64,000 bases of DNA from Thiohalocapsa sp. PB-PSB1 (GTDB lineage: Bacteria > Pseudomonadota > Gammaproteobacteria > Chromatiales > Chromatiaceae), in assembly GCA_016745215.1 (NCBI GenBank), contig CP050890.1:3844001-3908000 (forward strand), given 5' to 3'. Positions 59,909-64,000 of this stretch are shown here, in pieces. The notes under the pieces are model-generated. The model did no database searches and was not told where the DNA came from. It saw only the letters and a program-made list of their open reading frames with translations. The first letter of the stretch is position 1; each line of letters starts with the position of its first letter. The position numbers and the translations under genes were made by a program.

Positions 59909-60940
59909 TTAATCCGTGCCTTGGCTGGGGTCCAATTTCAGATCGTCGCCGTCGCGGCCGAGCGGGGTGCTCTGCAGCCAGGTCGTCCAGCCGAGCCTGC
60001 CGGCATGGCCCAGGCTGGTCTGCGGTATTTCCGGCTGGGCCAGCACCAGGTTCAGATCCCAAGCGAGCTGATCGCCAACGTAATTGCGCACTATGGCCCT
60101 AACCGCGTTCAGATTGTCGCCGCCCGGCAGCAGGCGCAGGTAGTCCGCCAATGGCAATGGTCCGATGCGCACCCTGAATTTGCATTGCTGATCCCAAACA
60201 CGCCCGCCGATGGTGGTCGTCTGTCCTAGGGCGCTGTTGTCCACGGACTCGCCCAAGCGCCAGTGGCAATCTTCCGGCAAGGTCAGCCAGTGGCCGACGA
60301 ATTCCTGAATCTGGATCGGCCGTTGTAAAAAGCTGGCGAGCAGGGAGCGCAATCCTTCGGCATGTTTGGTCTGACAGCCCAGATGACCGGTGAAATGCAA
60401 TCGCAGCAGATCGGACATGTCGTCGCGTTCGACACAGCCAGGTGTACCTGTGCCCTGCAATGCGCCAAGGTACATGCCAAATCGGTGCTGCTCGGGGCGA
60501 TCGAAGCTGACCGTGGGTTGCGCCTGCGCCCAGGCTCGATAAAACAGCCCCAGCATACGATGATTGAATAGATCGAGAAAGCGGGCGAAGGTGGGATCAT
60601 CATGATTGCGCAGCCGCTCGCGGGCATAGTCGGTCAGGTGCAGCGGCAACGGCCCGTTTGGGCCGAGGAGGCCGAGAAAATGCACCAATAACAAGGGCTC
60701 GCGGCCGGCGTCGCGGCGCTGCAACTCGGCGAGTTCAGCCGGAGCGAAGATCATCGATGCGGCCTGGCCGAATCGGATCGGTTGGTCGGCGGCCTTGGCG
60801 GAGCTGGCGACGCGCGGGTGCTCGGGGAAGCAACACTCCAGTTCACGCAGGGTCTGCAGAAAATTGAAGCGCCAGGGTTCGCGCTCCAGCTCATTGAGCA
60901 GCGCTACAGGGTCGCGCGCAGTCCGATGGTTGCCGGCCAT
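59909..60940 (-). CDS. tssG: T6SS baseplate subunit TssG
   Basis: A 343-residue protein. RDPVALLNELEREPWRFNFLQ at the start, LVHFLGLLGPNGPLPLHLTDY and FLDLFNHRMLGLFYRAW are TssG (VasB/ImpH) landmarks. It forms the baseplate wedge with TssE, TssF and TssK. It overlaps tssF by 37 bases, so translation is coupled, and lies 56 bp before clpV. Confidence 0.94.
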   Translation of the reverse strand: MAGNHRTARDPVALLNELEREPWRFNFLQTLRELECCFPEHPRVASSAKAADQPIRFGQAASMIFAPAELAELQRRDAGREPLLLVHFLGLLGPNGPLPLHLTDYARERLRNHDDPTFARFLDLFNHRMLGLFYRAWAQAQPTVSFDRPEQHRFGMYLGALQGTGTPGCVERDDMSDLLRLHFTGHLGCQTKHAEGLRSLLASFLQRPIQIQEFVGHWLTLPEDCHWRLGESVDNSALGQTTTIGGRVWDQQCKFRVRIGPLPLADYLRLLPGGDNLNAVRAIVRNYVGDQLAWDLNLVLAQPEIPQTSLGHAGRLGWTTWLQSTPLGRDGDDLKLDPSQGTD

Positions 60941-62781
60941 CGCTTCAACTCTCCGCGGTCGGGGGTAGTCAAGACGGTTTCGGTGAATCCATTGATGGAG
61001 ACATAGCGAGCGAAAAAGCGCTCCAGTACCGAGCCCAGCAGGTAGGCGCCGGTACCCTCGAAGGCGCTTTCGTCCAGATCCAGCGCGATTTCGATACCGC
61101 GTGCGTAGGTGACCGGGCGTGCGCCCGGAAAGCGTCTTGTGATCGGCCGCGAGGTGACCGAGCGGATGCCTTCCAGTTGATGCACCGTATCGGCGCTGGT
61201 GAGATCCGCATACAGGGCAAGCAGTTCACGCAATGCGCCGGCTCCGGTTCCGCCGCTGGTGTCGGTGATGGATAGATAGTTCAGAGACAAATGGCTGATC
61301 AGCCGCCAGGCCGTGGCGCCCTGGGCATGGGATGGTTTTGGCGATGTCGGCCCGGCGCGAACGCGCACTGACTGCACCGGTGCACCGGATTCTAGCGAAA
61401 AGTCCGTATTGTCCACACCCACCGGCATTTGCAATGGCAGATCCCGATTGGTGCACAGACAGGTGACGCCGAGCTGACGCAATTCTGCCGACCAGGGCGC
61501 CGCGGCGGCATCGACCAGGTTGACATAGGATTCGCTGCCGGTGTAACTCGAGCGCGATCCCTGCCGGCGTTGACGCGAGGAGGGTCGGCGCGGGACGCGG
61601 TGCACGCTGTAATAGGCTGGATGTGCATCGGGCTGGGTGAATTCGGTCGCAGCATAGAAGGGGCGAAATTCGCGTGATGTGGTGCTGGACGCGCCATAAC
61701 CGACCACGCCATCGACACGATACACCTCGAAATCCATGGGCCGGGTGCGGTCCGGAACCACATGGTACTCGGGACCACCCTTGTCGAGATGGATGCGGTC
61801 GCAGCGCTTTGGGAACAGATTGATGGCGGGGGTGCAATGCAAGGCGAAATTGTCGGCGTTGAGTGCTCCCTCGAGTGCCTTGGTCTGCGACTTCAGCAGC
61901 AGGATAATATCCACCTCGGGAGCGTCGATGCGCGCCAGGGTTGGAGCCAAACCGTCCAATGCAACAAACAGATAGCGTTCGGGAAAGGCAAAATACTCGT
62001 GCAGGTTGCGGTAGCCTTGGAAGGAGGGCAGGGTGTAGGGCAGCAAGGCTTCATCGGGGCCGAAGCCAAGCGGTTTCAGCGCTGACCCGGGGAGTTCGGA
62101 CAGCCAGGGCAGCGGGCGTGGCAATGGCTGCACCAACACCGCCACCGGATTGGCAGTGAGTTGTTCGTAGACTGTGAACGGGATCTGGTCACTGCCCAGC
62201 AGGCAGAGCACCAGCCGATCGAGTTGCAGATCCTGCAGGTTCAGGCCCGCGGTGGCGCGCAGGCGCAGGCGGATGCCGGCTTTGCTGCGATTCAGAACCG
62301 GCAGATCGGTCTTGGCGACAGGGCCGGCATGATGGAAATAATCCGCCTGCGAAATTTCCAACGGCCACAAAACGGTGTCATGGGCAGTCCGATATTCGCA
62401 TGCGGTCTGCTCCCCCTTGCCAAGCCGACCGCGCAGTGCCGTGTTGCGCGGGATACTGAAGCCGCTGGCCAGCGCCCCTTCGTTTTGGTCTGGCTGAAAC
62501 TGCACCACGGCCATGGACGGGGTTGGAGCCAGGTAGTGCGGGTAGATCATCTCCAGCAGGTGCTGGGTGAACGTCGGAAACTCGTCCTCGATCTTGAGCT
62601 GGACGCGTGCGGCGAGGAATGCGAACCCCTCCAGCAGACGTTCCACATAGGGGTCTGTGCATTCAAAGCCGGTCAGTCCCAGACGGCCGGCAATTTTCGG
62701 AAATTCGGCGGCAAATTCACCGCCTAGTCCACGCAGATGCTGTAATTCCCGGTTGTACTGTGCAAGCAGGCGTGGGTCCAT
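60904..62781 (-). CDS. tssF: T6SS baseplate subunit TssF
   Basis: A 625-residue protein. The start MDPRLLAQYNRELQHLRGLG, then EFAAEFPKIAGRLGLTGFEC and DPYVERLLEGFAFLAARV, are the conserved TssF (VasA/ImpG) N-terminus. RYVSINGFTETVL and the C-terminal RGELKRWPA are also typical. Two copies per wedge assemble with TssG and TssE. It follows tssE by 7 bp. Confidence 0.95.
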   Translation of the reverse strand: MDPRLLAQYNRELQHLRGLGGEFAAEFPKIAGRLGLTGFECTDPYVERLLEGFAFLAARVQLKIEDEFPTFTQHLLEMIYPHYLAPTPSMAVVQFQPDQNEGALASGFSIPRNTALRGRLGKGEQTACEYRTAHDTVLWPLEISQADYFHHAGPVAKTDLPVLNRSKAGIRLRLRATAGLNLQDLQLDRLVLCLLGSDQIPFTVYEQLTANPVAVLVQPLPRPLPWLSELPGSALKPLGFGPDEALLPYTLPSFQGYRNLHEYFAFPERYLFVALDGLAPTLARIDAPEVDIILLLKSQTKALEGALNADNFALHCTPAINLFPKRCDRIHLDKGGPEYHVVPDRTRPMDFEVYRVDGVVGYGASSTTSREFRPFYAATEFTQPDAHPAYYSVHRVPRRPSSRQRRQGSRSSYTGSESYVNLVDAAAAPWSAELRQLGVTCLCTNRDLPLQMPVGVDNTDFSLESGAPVQSVRVRAGPTSPKPSHAQGATAWRLISHLSLNYLSITDTSGGTGAGALRELLALYADLTSADTVHQLEGIRSVTSRPITRRFPGARPVTYARGIEIALDLDESAFEGTGAYLLGSVLERFFARYVSINGFTETVLTTPDRGELKRWPATIGLRATL

Positions 62782-62788
62782 GATGGCG

Positions 62789-63301
62789 TTAATCGCTGGT
62801 CGCGGTGGCTTCCAGGACGGCGACTTCTCCCGATTCCAGGTCGACCTCGGTTCTCAGATAAAGCTGTTGCGGCAGCGGTTGCCCCCAGAGTTCGCCTTCG
62901 ATATCGAAGCGGACCGCGTTCTGATTCATATGCTTTTCGTCGACGACGGCGCGAATGATCAGCGACGCAGGCAGGATGCGGGGTTCAAAGCGCAAAATGG
63001 CTTGGCGCAATTCGCGCTCCAATGTCAGGATATCGAGTCCAGTTACATTGCGACCGGCCAGGTCCGGCAGGCCGAAATTCAGGACGGACCGGCTGACCTC
63101 GGGATAGGCGCCAAGGTCCATCACCGACGCCAGATCGCAGGTGTTTAGCAGCCATTGCAGATCTCGCAATACGCAGGCTTTGAGTCGGCGCGGCGACAAT
63201 ACCCGGTCATCGCGGGATTCTTCAGTTGTATCGGGCGCGTTATCGGTCAGGCGATCCAACAACGAGGGCTGTAGCCGCTCTTTTGGTGTCAGCTCAGCCA
63301 T
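62789..63301 (-). CDS. tssE: T6SS baseplate subunit TssE (gp25-like)
   Basis: A 170-residue protein with a gp25-like domain. PSLLDRLTDN near the start, RDLQWLLNTCDL, VLNFGLPDLAGRNVT and the baseplate-core EPR loop (ILRFEPRILPASL) are visible. TssE links the baseplate to the sheath. It overlaps the upstream tagJ by eight bases. Confidence 0.94.
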   Translation of the reverse strand: MAELTPKERLQPSLLDRLTDNAPDTTEESRDDRVLSPRRLKACVLRDLQWLLNTCDLASVMDLGAYPEVSRSVLNFGLPDLAGRNVTGLDILTLERELRQAILRFEPRILPASLIIRAVVDEKHMNQNAVRFDIEGELWGQPLPQQLYLRTEVDLESGEVAVLEATATSD

Positions 63302-64000
63302 CGTCGGCGCTGCCTGCTGGTCGCTCTGTATCTGGTCGCTCTGTATCTGGCTTATCCGTATCCGAGATCGCTGGGTTCAGCTGGATTTCGCGAATTGCCA
63401 GTAATGGGTATTCGCCCTGATCGGTGGCAAGCATGCGTTGCCCCAGTCCGTAAAATAGATCCTCGCCCTGCTCCAGCCAGTCTGTATGGGCGGCAAGTCG
63501 TATGCTGGAGTCCTGGCTGGTTTCGGAGCCGGGATAGCGGGTTGGGATCAGGGCCACCGATTTGCCGGCATTGGTCCAGGTGATGTGCGCGGGCATCCAG
63601 ACCAAATCGCGGAGATCGGTTGGTTGTTCAAAGCGGATATGGCGAATGTGCTGAAAGGGAACCCAGTTGTAGCGTCCGTTCAGGATCATTTCGAGCATAG
63701 GCCCCATGCGCATGTCGGCGTCCGCGATCCAGGCGAAGGATTCGCCATCGATTTGGCCTGGCGTCTCCGGAGCCGCTGCGAAGGCCTGTGAGCGCAACTG
63801 CTGGGATTGCGTCTGATTGCCCTGTGCACCGACGCGCAATGCCTGGAATAATAAGGCAATCCACTGCTCGGGTTCGCCGAACACGATCGGATCTCGCTCG
63901 CCGGCGAATACGCTGTCGCGTAATGCCGCCGCCTGCAACGCGGGCTTGTAGGTGCGCGCCATAGCCAGGCTGCCGGCATCGAGTTCTACAGCAACCTTCA
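63294..64000 (-). CDS. tagJ: T6SS accessory protein TagJ/ImpE (partial at window end)
   Basis: About 235 residues are visible and the frame stays open to the right edge (KVAVELDAGSLAMARTYKPA), so the N-terminal TPR-like part is cut off. WIADADMRMGPMLEMILNGRYNWVPFQHI and DLRDLVWMPAHITWTNAG are the ImpE/TagJ C-terminal signature. TagJ binds the TssB sheath N-terminus in some T6SS classes. The C-terminus carries a repetitive DTERPDTERPAG tail encoded by a 15-bp repeat. Confidence 0.9.
   Translation of the reverse strand, partial: KVAVELDAGSLAMARTYKPALQAAALRDSVFAGERDPIVFGEPEQWIALLFQALRVGAQGNQTQSQQLRSQAFAAAPETPGQIDGESFAWIADADMRMGPMLEMILNGRYNWVPFQHIRHIRFEQPTDLRDLVWMPAHITWTNAGKSVALIPTRYPGSETSQDSSIRLAAHTDWLEQGEDLFYGLGQRMLATDQGEYPLLAIREIQLNPAISDTDKPDTERPDTERPAGSADDG

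Overview
The window looks like the chromosome of a gammaproteobacterium, most likely a purple sulfur bacterium (Chromatiales/Chromatiaceae-like). The basis is the GC-rich coding, the order yqaA-nlpD-rpoS next to a complete cbb3 oxidase locus (ccoNOQP, ccoGHI, ccoS), an octaheme cytochrome with a membrane cytochrome b, and an accessory complement (DUF3782, Uma2, four-helix-bundle genes, REP/RAYT elements) that I associate with that group. The taxonomic call is inference.

1-21.4 kb is ordinary core genome. On the minus strand it holds an octaheme c-type cytochrome plus cytochrome b, an SCP2-like protein, an exopolyphosphatase, a very large MscS-type channel and an Smr protein. On the plus strand it holds yqaA, nlpD, rpoS, ccoNOQP with a clear terminator, ccoG, ccoH, ccoI, one unknown ORF and ccoS. 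CcoO carries an unusual repeated N-terminal insertion.

21.6-26.1 kb is decayed and repetitive: a frameshifted ParB-like gene, a DUF3782 nuclease-like gene with a heptad repeat, and a 2.45-kb tandem array of about nine 260-bp units. Each unit carries two different palindromes (REP-like).

26.3-34.1 kb is the most interesting region: a compact minus-strand set of four genes. They encode a Trypco1-like protein, a trypsin-VMAP protein, a MoxR AAA+ ATPase and a 1533-residue protein. The large protein has a SAV_2336/vWA-like module followed by three formylglycine-generating-enzyme (FGE, C-type-lectin fold) domains. This is the layout of a vWA-MoxR-VMAP ternary conflict system. Each FGE domain ends in a stretch of about 125 bp in which all differences among the three copies fall at codon positions 1 and 2, almost all in NNC codons, with no synonymous change. 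That is the signature of adenine-directed mutagenesis by a diversity-generating retroelement (DGR). I see no reverse transcriptase or template repeat in the window, so the retroelement would have to act from elsewhere.

34.4-44.8 kb is a graveyard of mobile DNA. It contains an AT-rich acyltransferase pseudogene split by an IS4-like element with a 7-bp target duplication, an attC-like palindrome, a tyrosine-recombinase pseudogene split by a 275-bp MITE-like insertion, an ISAzo13 remnant, a second DUF3782 copy and a broken four-helix-bundle gene. Among these are an intact Uma2 gene and a hydrolase operon.

44.8-49.2 kb is a type VI secretion accessory/effector module: DUF6484 fused to a recombinase fragment, DUF2169, a ketoacyl-synthase-like protein, a DUF4150 PAAR-like protein and an ankyrin protein. 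49.3-56.8 kb contains a broken transposase, REP elements, a STAND-like NTPase with eight near-identical Sel1 repeats, two RAYT transposase remnants, a SET-domain protein, a Uma2 protein and tRNA-Val. 57.0-64.0 kb is the minus-strand structural T6SS cluster tagJ-tssE-tssF-tssG-clpV, which runs off the window end.
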